Source of the DNA: Cordilura impudica
Taxonomy: Eukaryota > Arthropoda > Insecta > Diptera > Scathophagidae
Direction of reading: 5' to 3'
DNA length: 64,000 nucleotides
Assembly (NCBI GenBank): GCA_963682025.1
Contig: OY821518.1
Span: forward strand, 237,645,800-237,709,799
A model generated the notes under the pieces. It did not search any database. It was given only the letters and a program-made list of their open reading frames with translations, and was not told the DNA's origin. Position numbers and translations under genes: made by a program. This document shows positions 10,440 to 21,996 of the stretch, in pieces (position 1 is the first letter of the stretch; the number at the start of each line of letters is the position of its first letter).

Positions 10440-11975
10440 ATGGCTAAGTACTGTTACAGAGATCTGGCAGATATTTATTTTCAACAAAATGATGTAGACG
10501 ATGTAATTTTGCACATAGTGAGCAACGACTTCTTTAATAATTGTAACCTAGAAGACATTGAAATGCACAAAGGAAAAATTACTAATTTTGCATCGAATTT
10601 GAAAAGACGGTACATTGAATGCTCTCATAGCAAGGCAAAGATGTACAAACGTTACCAAGACTGGTTAATAAAGGAACTTATTTTTGAGAGTGCATCAACA
10701 ACTGCCAACGAAAGTGTAAAAAAGGGTCGACCAGCAAAACCAATTGACGGATGTAGTGAAAGATCTCGAAGGCGCAAGCTGGAGAATATCAATGAAGAAA
10801 TTTCTCAAAGAATTATTAAAGATTCATTTTTGCACCAAATTCAACCAACTCAAAATAAAAAAAAATAAAATTGAAATAATTGAAAAAATAGTAGAAGCGA
10901 GCCCAGCGCACAAAGAGGATTTTGGAAAGCATTCCTACACCAATTGAAGATAAGAAATTTACGCCGGAAAAAGCGTTCGCCCTATTTTTGGATTTGAAAT
11001 TGACCAAAAACCAATATAAGGAATTGCGGAAGCGAACCAATGAAAAGAATTGTGGGATTTTTCCAGAGTATCGAGATTTAGTTTCTGCCAAAAAAGATTG
11101 CTTACCTTCACAATCTGCTATTAGTGTCACTTCAACATCAGCAGAAATAAAATTGCAAGATCTCCTTGAACATACTGCAGAACGATTGCTAAATACGCTT
11201 GATACTGATCATTTAAAAAAAAAATTGGGGATGTGATGGATCCTCTGGTCAGAAACAATACAAGCAATTTTATGCCGAAAATTCATCAGATGCTAATTTA
11301 TTTATGGTATCTTTCGTTCCATTGCGCTTAACAAAAAGGTATAGCGTCTTAGAGCCGTCAACTAGTAGAGCAACAGAAATTGATATATGGAAAAATTAAA
11401 TTCCTTCTTCAACAAAGTATTGCAGACCAATAAAATTTGCATTCAAAAAGGAAACCAAAGATGTCATAACTGAAGAAGTTCAAAAAATAAAAGATCAAAT
11501 TAAGGAACTTCAACCAGTAATATTTAAATTTGATGACCAAGACATTGAAGTACATTTTAAAATGTATCTCACAATGATTGATGGAAAAGTTGCACAAGCT
11601 TTAACCGGAACAAAGTCAACGTCTGCATTATATGCCAAAAGACATCAAGTCAATTAAGCCAACCCCCCACCAGAAGACGATAGTTTTAAGGAATCCTACG
11701 AATTTGGAATGTCCCCTCTTCATGCTAGAATACGTTTCATGGAGCATATTCATAAATTGGGTTATGATTTGGAATTTGGTCCGTTAGGCGAAACAGTGAG
11801 AAAAACAAAGAAAATGAAGAAAAAAGAAAGCAAAAAAAAACAAATTCAACAAAAATATCTACAGCTAGGCGTCGTAATCGACCAACCAAAACAAGGGGAA
11901 GGAATCAGAAATGATGGAAATACTGAGATTTTTTTCCGATCCGGAAACTGCAGCATCTATCACAGGTGTAGATCA
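10440..11975 (+). pseudogene. Transib transposase, N-terminal and catalytic part (copy 1)
   Basis: The likely start is ATG at 10440 (MAKYCYRD), because the copy at 19404 starts with the related MAKFSYS. The protein then passes through a basic segment (KGRPAKPID) and the (P)RTP-like middle domain to the DDE core. Several frames are needed: one shift near 10865, another near 10925, and a deletion and shift at about 11220-11235 just before the first catalytic Asp (GDGSSG-type motif coded at about 11235). A TAA replaces a Glu codon at 11397-11399. Later landmarks still readable are LTMIDGKVAQALTGT, a CIICQKT zinc-binding pair (about 11625), MSPLHARIRFMEH (11709) and the start of the DGNT block (about 11917). 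The frame stops at 11975-11996 where a LINE begins. Family: DDE transposase related to RAG1, nuclear, cutting at heptamer ends. Nonfunctional. Confidence 0.8.
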
Positions 11976-11996
11976 TGAATTAATAAGACGATTCAA

Positions 11997-14914
11997 TCAC
12001 TGCAAATAAAAAGGGTCGACAATTGTTAGAGCTCTGTACAGATAATAATTTATTAATTTTGAATGGCAGAACAAGAGGTGATGAAGAAGGAAGGTTAACA
12101 TATGCCAGTACTCTAGGAGAATCTGTTAATGATATCTGTGCTGCATCACAAGAACTTTTATACTGTATAGATGAATTTTCAGTTGAAGACGAAGCATGGT
12201 CAGACCACTTTCCAATTTTGCTAAAGTTAAAGATACAAATCAAAATTGAAAACATAAGAAATCTACAATTGCTGCCAAAGTTACCCTGGAAAAATGAAAA
12301 TAAAGAACTGTTTTAAGGAAAGCTCAACCATAACTTAGAAGCTATAAATGCAACAGAAACAAGCATGGACCTATTGTGTGAAGCAATCAAGAAATCTACA
12401 CCACCAGCTGCAACAAATAAGAAATCGTTTGAACCGAAGAACAAATGGTATAATAACATTTGTAACAACGCTAGACAAAAATGTTTTAAACTACTACAAA
12501 AATACAGAAATACTAAAACAGTAGAAGATAAAGAAAAGTACGTTAATTCACAAAAAAAAACTATAAAATCGTTTGTAAAACAAGTAAATCTGATTATTAT
12601 CAGCAACTTGCAAATAACATTAACAGAGTTAATAATAGCCAGCAATGGTGGAAGTTAGTTAATGAAATCCGAAATCGCCAATATAAAATTTGTGCAAACG
12701 TTGCGGTATCAACATTTAAAAATTATTTTGAAAATTTGCTAAACCCACCACAGACAGAAGTACATATATATTATGCGACAATATTTACAGAAGATGTTAT
12801 GCTTGATCATCCTATAACTATTAACGAAATAAAAAATATGCTGAATAAGGTAAAGCTAAACAAAGCACGGGGTGAAGATCTAGTGCCTTATGAATTTTTT
12901 ATAAATGCTACAAACCAATTCTATACACAATTGCAAAAACTATATAATAAATCTTTTACGAGTAATCAGGTAGATGATTCTTTTTACCAAAACTATTGTT
13001 TTTCCAATATACAAGAAAGGTGATCCCAATCTACCGGCAAACTATAGAGGTATTTCGTTCATGAACTGCGCTGTTAAGATAATGATGGGAATCTTAAATG
13101 AACGATTGTCTAATTGGGTAGAATTAAATCATAAACTTACAGAATATCAAGCAGGATTTCGCAGAAACTACTCTACAGTCGATAATATTTATAATTTGTC
13201 TGCTATAGTAAGCCTTAAGCTAGTTGAAAAAAAGAAGGTGTACGCATTTTTTGTCGACTTCAAGGCTGCCTTCGATAGCGTTTCAAGAAAAGCTTTGATT
13301 TGCAAACTTTTTAAAATGGGCGTCTCTTACAAATTTGTACAATTCATAGAAAGAATTTACAGCAACACACAATCTGCCGTTTGGACTGGTGAAGAATTTT
13401 CGGAGTATTTTGAAACCAAATCAGGTATCGCCATTACTTTTTGCCCTGTACATTAACGATCTACATTAGGTTTTGGAAGGTGGACTGATGGTTCAAAATA
13501 TGAATGTCCGTCTTTTACTATATGCTGATGACATAGTCATATTAGCCGATGATATTGCCGTTATGCAACAAATGATTAAAAATCTGGAAAATTATTGTTA
13601 TATGTGGAATCTGGAGGTTAATCTAAACAAATCCGAAATTCTAATATTTAGAAATGGTGGACGATTAAGTCGGCAAGAAAAATGGTTTTTTAAGGGAGAA
13701 GAAGTAAAAATATCATCCGAATTTAATTACTTGGGAGTAATCCTTACGCCGAAGCTAAAGTTCAATAAACATTTAGAAAAAAGATGCATACAAGCGAAAA
13801 ACGCAATAAACACAACATGGCAAGATTTAATGTGGAAACATGAAATTAATTTAAGAATGAAGTGAAAGGTTTATCTAGCAGTATGTAGAGCAATACAATC
13901 ATATGCGGCTCAGGTATGGGGTTTTAGACATTTTGAAGAAGTAAATTAGCTGCAACGATATTACATGAAAAGAATTCTAAATGTACCAAGCTTTACTCCT
14001 AACTACATTCTTATGCTAGAAACTAGTGCTGAAGACAGTCATATGTATACTTTGGGGCTCAATCTTAAATAATTAAGCAGAACAATGTTCCGTTATGGAG
14101 AAGACAAATTGCCTCACCAGCTATCCTTAATATTACTACGTCGTAACATTTTCTGGGCAAATGAATTAAAGTCATTTAACGTTAATTTTCCAGAAACAAA
14201 CCCAACGGAGCTACAATGGAATCAATTTTGCACGGAATTACTAAATAATATGAAAAGTAGTACTTTAAATGAAAGATTGCAAAGAAAATCTGAATCAATC
14301 ACAAGAATTTACAAACATCTGGATTATGAAAGAGGACACCATTATCTCCAGGATAATTTTAACACAAATAATATCACTTGGATCTTCAAAGCACGCAGTG
14401 GGCTTATTGCGTTAAACTACAACAGGTTTGGTGCGTCAGACGTAGACAGGTGTTGTAAATTGTGCAATTTGCATGAATTGGAAACTTTTCAACATTTTCT
14501 TGGGGGATGTCCAGTGCTTAAAGAATTTAGGCTTGCTTGCTTTCAAAAATCTAACTTAACGGAAGAAGAGATAAATCATATTTTAAATGGTATAAATGAA
14601 GAAGACTGGTCAAACTTAGTTAAATATTTAAAATGTACTTTAAAATACAGAAACTTTTTATTAACTGAATTTAATTAATTTTATAACAATAATTGTTACT
14701 TATTTTTTTTACCAAAAATGCTGATAATTAATTGTGATCTTTCGACAGACGTTCTTAAAAAAAACATGTCGTTAATATTCTATTTTATTTTCTTGTTTAT
14801 ATGCATAAATGAATCATTGAATTAAACTTGTAAATTAATCTTTAATATATTTATAAATAAAGAAAATTCTAATTCTTCTAAAAAATTCTTCAAGAAAAAA
14901 AAAAAAAAAAAAAA
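11997..14914 (+). pseudogene. LINE (non-LTR retrotransposon), 5' truncated, in Transib 1
   Basis: The reading order is the end of an apurinic-type endonuclease domain (LILNGRTRGDEEGRLTYAS, then WSDHFPI at about 12195), then reverse transcriptase (NYRGISFMNCAVKI near 13040, FVDFKAAFDSV near 13250, YADDIVIL at 13521-13544), then a C-terminal Cys-His motif (CCKLCN...HFLGGC near 14450-14510). It ends with a run of about 22 A at 14895-14916. The frame is broken at least five times: near 12316, 12660-12735, 13010, around 13440-13470 (a deletion of the RT segment before ALYINDLH plus a TAG), and 13863-14085. The RT catalytic YADD is kept. Insertion splits the Transib transposase inside its DDE core. 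The clade is not certain; it resembles LINEs usually annotated jockey-like. Confidence 0.85.
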
Positions 14915-14916
14915 AG

Positions 14917-15697
14917 TAAAAAGTCGGTCTAGACCGACTATACGATACCCTATACCATGCGTTTAGAGACCCTATCTCTTAGGCCAAACTAACTGGACAT
15001 AGAAAATAAGATAAACCAAATTTGAGTGGGATTTTTATTAATTTTTTTGGCAGCAGATATGAAAAAGTTCATATCGGATGCTATAGCTATATGGGCACTA
15101 GGCCTAAAATTGGACCGCTCCTGATCATGTTTGGTAAAGTCTCTTGTATTTTGCAAAAATATATACAAACAAAATTTGAAAAGAATCAGTGCAATATTTT
15201 TGTTTTTTGATAGATTTAAGTGAAGATCGGGAAGCAGCTCTATATGGGGCCTATGACTAAGAGTTGTCCAATGGGGATCATTTTTGGACTACTCATTAAT
15301 GGATGTAATGAACGCATATAAACCCAATTTGAGTAAGATCTATATGACAATTTGGATCTTATGGCAATTTATGTCGATTTCATAGGGGTCATTTGTATGG
15401 GGGCTAGGTCTAAACATGGACCGATTCTCACCAATTTCAATAGCGTTCATCCCATGGCAGATAGAAGCTTATATACTAAATTTCATCAAAATATATTCAT
15501 ATTTGCGACCTGCAGTTTGATTACAAGGTTTACATGGACACACAGACGGACGGACGGACATTGTTTAAATCAACTCAAAAAGTGATTCTGATTCGATCGG
15601 TATAATTAAAGATGGGTCTAGGTCAAATATTTTTGGTTGTTACAAACAGCAGCACAAAGTCATTATACCCAAACCACATAGTGGTATAGGGTATAAA
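14917..15697 (+). mobile_element. Family A element, copy 5
   Basis: Nearly complete copy with a perfect palindrome AGTCGGTCTAGACCGACT near 14922-14942 and the 3' end GTGGTATAGGGTATAAAAA at 15697. Its 5' end abuts the LINE poly(A) tract and its 3' end abuts the resumed Transib transposase frame. The (GACG)n box is at about 15543-15560. Non-coding. Confidence 0.8.
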
Positions 15698-15704
15698 AAC
15701 ATTA

Positions 15705-16127
15705 CAAGTTCTAGCATGCAGCAGAAAGATAAATGCAAAATACTTTGGAGAGTACGCCAATAAAACAGCTATACTTTCTAATGAAAAATACTCTTGGAGA
15801 TATATGCCATCCACAGTTCATAAAATTTTGTACCATGGGGAACAAATAATTCAAAACAATATGCTACCAATAGGAGATCTATCTGAAGAAGCGCAAAAAA
15901 GGAACAAAGACTACAGATTCGTTCGCGAGCACAACACAAGGAAAATGTCCAGATGTTGTACTAATGAAGACCTTATCACTATTTTGTTGTGCACTTCAGA
16001 TCCATATATGTCTAACATTCGGCAAAAATGGAAAACTACCTCTATTGAATTAGACGAAGAAGCTAAACAACTTCTAGAAGATGAAAATCAAGGCTATTTA
16101 GAAGAAATTTTTACTAAAATTGGTTGA
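15705..16127 (+). pseudogene. Transib transposase, C-terminal part (copy 1)
   Basis: This continues the protein that stops at about 11996. It matches the C-terminal third of the minus-strand copy at 17379-17800: a KYFGEYANKTA segment, then MPSTVHKILYHGEQII, the LPIGDLSEEAQ motif, and NEDLITILLCTSDPYM before a stop at 16127. In RAG1 the equivalent segment (HKTLAHVPEII and the following EGNESGN) holds the last catalytic Glu, so the Glu in SEEA is the likely third acidic residue; that equivalence is by motif order. This tail is open from 15804 to 16127. Separated from its 5' part by 3.7 kb of insertion. Confidence 0.8.
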
Positions 16128-16435
16128 CTTAAAGTACTTTTTCATTACACTAACAATAAGTTACACTTTTTTTTTATATAGTTAAAAAATTTTCATGATT
16201 TAAAAATTTATATATTTTGTAAATTTGCAATAAAAATTGTTATATTTCATAAATTTAGCATAAAAATTGATATAGAAATATTTAAAAAGACAATAAAAAA
16301 AAATTTAACTAAAGCAAAACCATACGAGTTTTTCATTGAAACTTCTCTATCTTGAACCAATATAAGGTAACTTTTACGTTCGCTGCTTAATAAATTATAT
16401 TTTAACTCGGGATCTTTCAAAAAAAAAAAGAAAAC
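16128..16435. other. Transib 1 3' untranslated region
   Basis: AT-rich, with repeated AATAAAAATTG-type words near 16228-16275, between the transposase stop and the inverted-repeat 3' end. I see no gene. Confidence 0.5.
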
Positions 16436-17155
16436 AACCTTTGGCCCTTGTGCACATTAGGACTAAAAAGTTTACAGGGGGCCAAAGTTTGGCATTTTCT
16501 GAAAAAATTAACTTAAAAAATTGTTAAAAAGTATTAGTTGTAAAATTAACTGAAAAAATAAGACATTATATTAAAAAAAACCTTTTTTTTTACCTTTTAC
16601 CACTTCACTTTTGTACTAAAATTCAACTACAAATGAAAATGTATTTTAAACCCTCCGTAACTTCTTTTATTTTCGGTCGATAATTACGTTTTATAGCAAA
16701 ACTTAAAGGCTAAAGTCTCACCTAACAAAAAAAAAACCGCACATCAAAATTCCAATCCAATCAAAAGTTATAGAGTTTTGACTGCGTCGCACAGTGGTCA
16801 ATTTCGCGAGATAGCGGTCAAAACTCTATAACTTTTGACCGGATTGGTATTTTTTTACGCAATTTGTTTTGTTCAATAGGAGGGACTTTAAGCTTCAATT
16901 TGCGTGTTCAAACGTAAAAATCGACTGATAGGCACGTAAGTAATTTGGAGTTAAAAATGCATTTTAATTTTTGTTGAGTTTCCATGTAAAAGTTGAATAT
17001 TTTGACATTTTAAATAGGTATTTTTTTTATAATTTCTTATTTTCTTCAATACTTATTTATTATTCCTAAACTTAATTTTGGTCAGAAAATGCCAACTTTT
17101 GGCCCCTGACATTTATTTAGTCTCAATATTCACAGGGGCCAAAGGTTGGTTTTTT
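16436..17155. repeat. Palindrome formed by two Transib 3' ends tail to tail
   Basis: Left arm 16436-16784 and right arm 16798-17155 are imperfect inverted copies. The outer edges are CCTTTGGCCC and its complement GGGGCCAAAGG; the inner edges are TTATAGAGTTTTGAC and GTCAAAACTCTATAA. The right arm starts with a full heptamer terminus at 16790. The left arm lacks the last 30 bp. The best reading is two elements of one family meeting end to end, with element 2 inserted at or into the end of element 1. Confidence 0.8.
16790..16826 (+). repeat. Transib 2 left terminus, recombination-signal-like
   Basis: Heptamer CACAGTG at 16790-16796, 21-bp spacer at 16797-16817, then TCAAAACTC at 16818-16826. 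It is preceded by CGTCG, a good fit to the GC-rich 5-bp Transib target. Confidence 0.7.
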
Positions 17156-17378
17156 TTGGAAGAAAGCTAATTCTTGTGAGGATTATACTGAAAAATAACA
17201 CTGAAATTCCCAACAATATCAATACCATTTGGGTATATTATATACAGAACACAACATCGATAAAATTTTAAGTAAACTTTTACTATTGATTTAAAGTGCA
17301 CATATATTTTATTTAAATGTATTAATAAAAATTTATACAAAAATTAGAAACAAATTATAATCTTTAAATTAGTATTAA

Positions 17379-19404
17379 TTAAACAATATTAGTAAAAATT
17401 TCTTCCAAATAGCTTTGATTTTCATTTTGCAGTAGTTGTTTAGCTTCTTCATCTAACTCTAATGAGGTTGATTTCCATTTTTGTCGAATACTGGACATAT
17501 ATGGGTCTGATGTGCACAACAAAATATTAATAAGATCTTCATTAGTACAATATCTGGAAATTTTTCTTGTATTGTGCTCGCGAAAGAATCTGTAGTCTTT
17601 GTTCCTTTTTTCTTGGGCTTCTTCTGAGAGATCTCCAATTGGAAACATATTGTGGTGAATTATTTGTTCCCCATGGAAAAAAATTTTGTGAACTGTGGTT
17701 GGCATATGTCTCCAAGAATATTTTTGGTTATAAAGGGTTGCTGTCTCATTAGCATACTGACCAAATTTTTTTGCATCTATCTTTTTGCTACATGCTATAA
17801 CTTGTAATATGATTTGGAATCGTCGTATTAAATCATAATCTACTCCAGTTATAGAAGCTGCAGTTTCTGGATCGGAAAAAATCTCCTTGCTGTGTTTCCA
17901 TCATTAGAATTTCCTTCTCCTTGCTTTGGCTGGTCAATTATAAGGCCTATCTCACGGTATTTTTCTTGAATATCTTTTTTTTTTGCTTTCTTTCTTTCCA
18001 AATTTTCTTTGTTGTTTCTCACTGTTTCGCCTAACGGGCCAAATTCCAAATCGTATCCCAATTTAAGAATATGCTCCATAAAACGAATTCTAGCATGAAG
18101 AGGTGACATTCCAAATTCATATGCTTCATTAAAACTATCGTCTTGTGTTGGTGGTTGGCTCAATTGACTTGATGTTTTTTGGCATATGGTGCAGCTTGAC
18201 GATGACTTTGTTTTGGTTAAAGCTTGTGCAACTTTTCCATCAATCATTGTGAGACACATTTTAAAATTTACTTCAATGTCTTGGTCATCAAATTTAAATG
18301 TTACTTGTTGAAGTTCTTTAATTTGATCATTTATTTTTCGAACTTCTTCATCTATGACATCTTGAGTCTCCTTTTTGTAAGCAAACTTTATTGGTCTACA
18401 AAATTTTGTTGACGAGGGAATTTCATTCTTCCATACATCTATCTCTGCAGCTCTACTAGTTGACGGCTCTGAACCAATATAAGTTTTTGTTAAACGTAAT
18501 GGAACGAAAGAAATCATGAATAAATTGGAATCTGATGAATTTTCCGCATTACATTGTTTGTATTGTTTCTGGCCAGAGGACCCCATTTAGAAATTAAAGT
18601 CATGCTGCAATTTTTAAACTTCTTTAAATAGTCAGCATCAAATGTCTTTAATAATCGTTCTGCAGTGTGTTCAAGAAGATCCTGCAATTTTATTTCTGCT
18701 GAACTTGAAGTTACACTAATAGCAGTTGGTGAAGGTAAGCAATCTTTTTTGGCAGAAACTTTATCTCGATATGATGGAAAAATTCCACAATTTTTTTCAT
18801 TGGTTCGCTTCCGCAATTCTGTATATTGGTTTTTAGTCATTTTCAAATCCAAAAATAGTGCAAATGCTTCTTCTGGAGTAAATTTATTTTCCTCAGTTGG
18901 TGTCGGCATACTTTCTAAAATCCTTTTTGTGCGTCTGGGGCTTGCTTCCACTATTTTTTCAATGATAGCAATTTTACCCTTTTTAGTTTTCGATGGTTGA
19001 ATTTGATGCAGAAATTAATCCTTTATGATGCTACAAGAAACTTCTTCATTGATATGTTTAAGCTTGCGTCTTCGTGATCTTTCACTACAATTATCAATTG
19101 GCTTTGCTGATCGACCACCTTTTCCAGTTTCCGTGGTAGTTACTGATGGCTTTTTAAAAATAAGTTTATTTCTTAGCCATTCCTGGTTGCGTGAGTAAAA
19201 CAATTTCTTGTTTCTGGAACATTGATTGTACCGTTTTCTTAAAGTATTTAAAAAGTTTTTTATTTTTAGTTATGAATTTTAATTTCTTGTTTGTCGCATA
19301 TTTTGAAGAATGGATTGATTATTCATTATATGTAAAATAATGTCGTTTTCATCTTTCCGTTCAAAATATATATCAGATAGAACACTATAACTGAATTTAG
19401 CCAT
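17379..19404 (-). pseudogene. Transib transposase (copy 2)
   Basis: Start ATG at 19404-19402 (MAKFSYSVLSDIYF). The N-terminal segment stops early near 19280; reading resumes at about 19240 (RKRYNQCSRNK) and continues through KPIDNCSERSRRRKL (about 19080), the middle domain at 18951-18600, and the DDE core. A 10-bp deletion at 18580/18581 removes the codons for the first catalytic Asp and shifts the frame: the upstream frame reads ISKWG and then runs out of frame, the downstream frame resumes at SSGQKQYKQ. The core continues with LTMIDGKVAQALT, CTICQKT (zinc pair, about 18190), MSPLHARIRFMEH, and GNSNDGNTARRFF (about 17890), then a small shift, then GEQIIHHN, FPIGDLSEEAQ and a stop at 17379. 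Strongly similar to copy 1 and much less to copy 3. Catalytically dead. Confidence 0.85.
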
Positions 19405-20345
19405 TGTTTAAACAATAATGAAGAAAAAAAATAAATGCATGGATTAATATACTATTGCTCGAAGTTTCAACATGATCTTTTTTACCTCTTTGAAACATAA
19501 TATAACAGGTAGTTGGTTTTACCAGTTATTTCCATTGGTTTTAAATTTATTTGCAATTTTCACGTATTTAAGTTGTGTAATATTAGATGGCAATAAAATC
19601 TTTTTTACCTTTTCCAAATGAATTGCCAGATACCACATAATTTGAGAGTTCTATTGTCATTTTTGTCAAAATTTTGATACACCTTTCTATGTGGACTAGT
19701 CCAAATATGGGCCAACTTCTCCTAATTTCAACAGAATTATTTTTTGGGTCAATAAGAACTCTTGTACAAAATTTCATCAAAATATATGCATAATAGCCAC
19801 TTTCACATATAAAAAACTTCTCAAAAAATATGACGTGCATTTGTACCGAATATCTTACCTTGGGTCAGAAAAATTGCTGTAGCTCAAAAAGTGCAGTCCC
19901 GATGCATGGACATGTATATATAGGAATGTAGGGGAGAGTTAGGACTACAAAATAGTAAATTTGTGCTTTGACTCAGCTTGACTCACAGGAGTGGTGCTCT
20001 ATGAAGTAGGAAATTTCCGAGAAATTTGACCTTTTTTAAAAAAAAATTTAAATTGTTCTGAAAACAGTAGAGCTTCAATTTTTTTTTACCAGTAATAGGA
20101 AATAACAACACAAAATTTATTTCGTCCAAAAATCTTGAAAAACAAAAAACTTATGATCATTTAAACTTTAAAAATTAACTAAAAATATCATAAATTTACT
20201 AAATTCTGAAATAGCCCATTTTGGACCACCCTGTTCTCAGTGAAATAGTTGAAATAGAGTTCTAATTTTCTGGCTCCCGAGGTTTACTACTGTCTACTTT
20301 CATATGAGTCTAATAACTTTAAAATCGGAGAACAAAAACCAAAAG

Positions 20346-20382
20346 GAGTTTTGGCCGCTATCTAAAAATATTGACCACAGTG
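20346..20382 (-). repeat. Transib 2 right terminus, recombination-signal-like
   Basis: Read on the minus strand: heptamer CACTGTG (6 of 7 to CACAGTG), 21-bp spacer at 20355-20375, then CCAAAACTC at 20346-20354. Followed outward by CGACG. Confidence 0.65.
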
Positions 20383-20387
20383 CGACG

Positions 20388-20784
20388 TTCAAACAACGCC
20401 ACGCATTTTTAAAATTCACAGATTTTTAAATAAGCTAATGATTTTTTTATATAAAAAACGAATAAAAACATTTTTTTTTGTTTCTCGAATGCCTGACGTG
20501 TTAGAGAAAAGCCACTTACAGATTCGAATTCAGCCCTCCAAATTTTCCTAGGAAAGATATATGGTTGCTCCAGTCCAAAAGCTTGTTGGGTAGTGTAACT
20601 TACAGACTTAAATAAATAAATAAAATAAACACCGAAATAAATTGAAATATAACAATATTAGATTTTTTACCATTATTCTAAAGTATATTTTATACTTATA
20701 ATAACAAAACCTTCAATTAATATTAAATTTATCCAATTGTTGCATTATTATTATACAGTGAAGTAAGTTCTCTTGTTAATGTGA
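20388..20784. other. No recognised feature
   Basis: AT-rich interval right of Transib 2. No coding frame and no repeat recurring elsewhere in the window. Confidence 0.4.
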
Positions 20785-20852
20785 ACATAAAAACCCAGGT
20801 GAAGGGTATCAAAGATTCGTCATAGCCGAATTTAACAGTCGAACTTGTTCAA
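20785..20852 (-). repeat. Family B 5'-end fragment
   Basis: The reverse complement reads CAAGTTCGACTGTTAAATTCGGC...GAATCTTTGATACCCTTCACC, the family B 5' end including most of the hairpin. Only the first 65-70 bp are present. Confidence 0.65.
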
Positions 20853-21996
20853 TTTCAAGGCTTTTCAAAAAATTTAATTTTGGATATTCTTAAAAAATAT
20901 TATGTTCATTTAAAAATGAAGTACAATTCGTGACCTATTTTATATTCAGTTATATTATGTGTTAATTTGAAAATTTTAATATTAAGTTTGTGTTAATTTT
21001 TTTTTTATTATACATTTTCTTAATAAAAAAAAAAATACACTGGCTTCCTTTATTTCTTTAAATAGAAGATTTAGAATAAAACTGTAATTGCAATTGCACA
21101 AATCCCTACTGAAAAGAGAATATACACTTTTCAAAGTTTATAAAAAAAATAATAATGAAATTATAAACATTTGAGAAATAAATAAATCATTGAAGGATAT
21201 AAACAAGAAAAACAAAAAAAAAAAAACATTAAATCGAAATAATTTCCTGGAAATTCTTTCATATGTGTGTGTGTGTGAGTGTATACTTGTGACATAGTGT
21301 GTATAAACTTTCATGAATTTCATGTTAAAACTCTACTTTGTATTTATAAACACAAACACACATGCTTATCCACAGCCAAGCCTGTGTAGACACATACACA
21401 CAAAAAAACGAGCACATATTCTGTTCATCTCTTGAGTAAAGCAAAGAACAATCCTTGCAACAATATTAGTTACAATGTAGGGATTTGTAAAATGCAATCG
21501 AAAAACTTGAAATTAAATATTGTGCACATTCACATATTTCCTTCATACGCGCTACTTGGAAGAAGGAAGGCACTGAACAAAAAGTTTAATATTTCTTATT
21601 TCGTATTCTACAGTGATTTGATGTATTTTCGTACAAAGGATCTTTTTAGCTTGTGAATCAGAAAGACTTTCGGGATATTTATTTAATATGCCAGATGGTT
21701 TTATTCGCAATGGTTTTAGTCGAAATCGACTGCTACATAAACTAAAAGAGATTCTAGCTATTCTAAATCATAGCTCCACGACAGTATTGATTTTATTGAA
21801 TCATCATGTCTGACGTATTACCTGAAGATTAGCATTCTCTCCTATTGGTAGATAGCCAATATTCTGCTAACCTGCAAAAAAGCTCCCATAAACATCATTG
21901 ATCATTGTTACCACCATGGCTGAGGAGCCGGAATATTATTGGCTTAGTTTTAGCTCCGAAGAAAATTTTTCAAATTTATGCATTTGAACTTATGCC
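20853..21996. other. AT-rich stretch without a supported gene
   Basis: Contains a short (GT)n microsatellite at about 21265-21276 and CACA-rich words near 21350-21410. Open frames of 60-75 codons are compositional. No feature supported. Confidence 0.5.

Larger units (their letters stand above)
9071..16784 (+). mobile_element. Transib (RAG1-like) element 1, disrupted
   Basis: The left terminus at 9071 begins with the heptamer CACAGTG. The subterminal 470 bp match, in reverse orientation, the far end of element 2 (19850-20382). The transposase gene is in two parts (10440-11975 and 15705-16127), separated by a 3.7-kb LINE plus family A insertion. The 3' end (16436-16784) is an inverted relative of element 2's 3' end and stops about 30 bp short of where a terminal heptamer should be. 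Without the insertion the element would be about 4 kb. The 5 bp before the left end are CACCG; no matching right copy is visible. Dead copy. Confidence 0.75.
16790..20382 (-). mobile_element. Transib (RAG1-like) element 2
   Basis: A 3593-bp element bounded by CACAGTGGTCAAT at 16790 and the inverted CACTGTGGTCAAT at 20382. The first 37 bp of each end match closely (shared AGATAGCGG and CAAAACTC blocks). Flanking 5-mers are CGTCG (16785-16789) and CGACG (20383-20387): four of five identical, GC-rich as expected for Transib targets. The transposase gene (17379-19404) runs on the minus strand. The region 19405-20340 is a non-coding 5' subterminal segment shared with element 1. Confidence 0.75.

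Noticed and set aside
10816..11130. Antisense open frame opposite the Transib transposase
   Set aside because: It mirrors the real gene on the other strand; similar antisense frames at 11980-12255, 12313-12645, 18665-19000 and 30958-31569 are also shadows.
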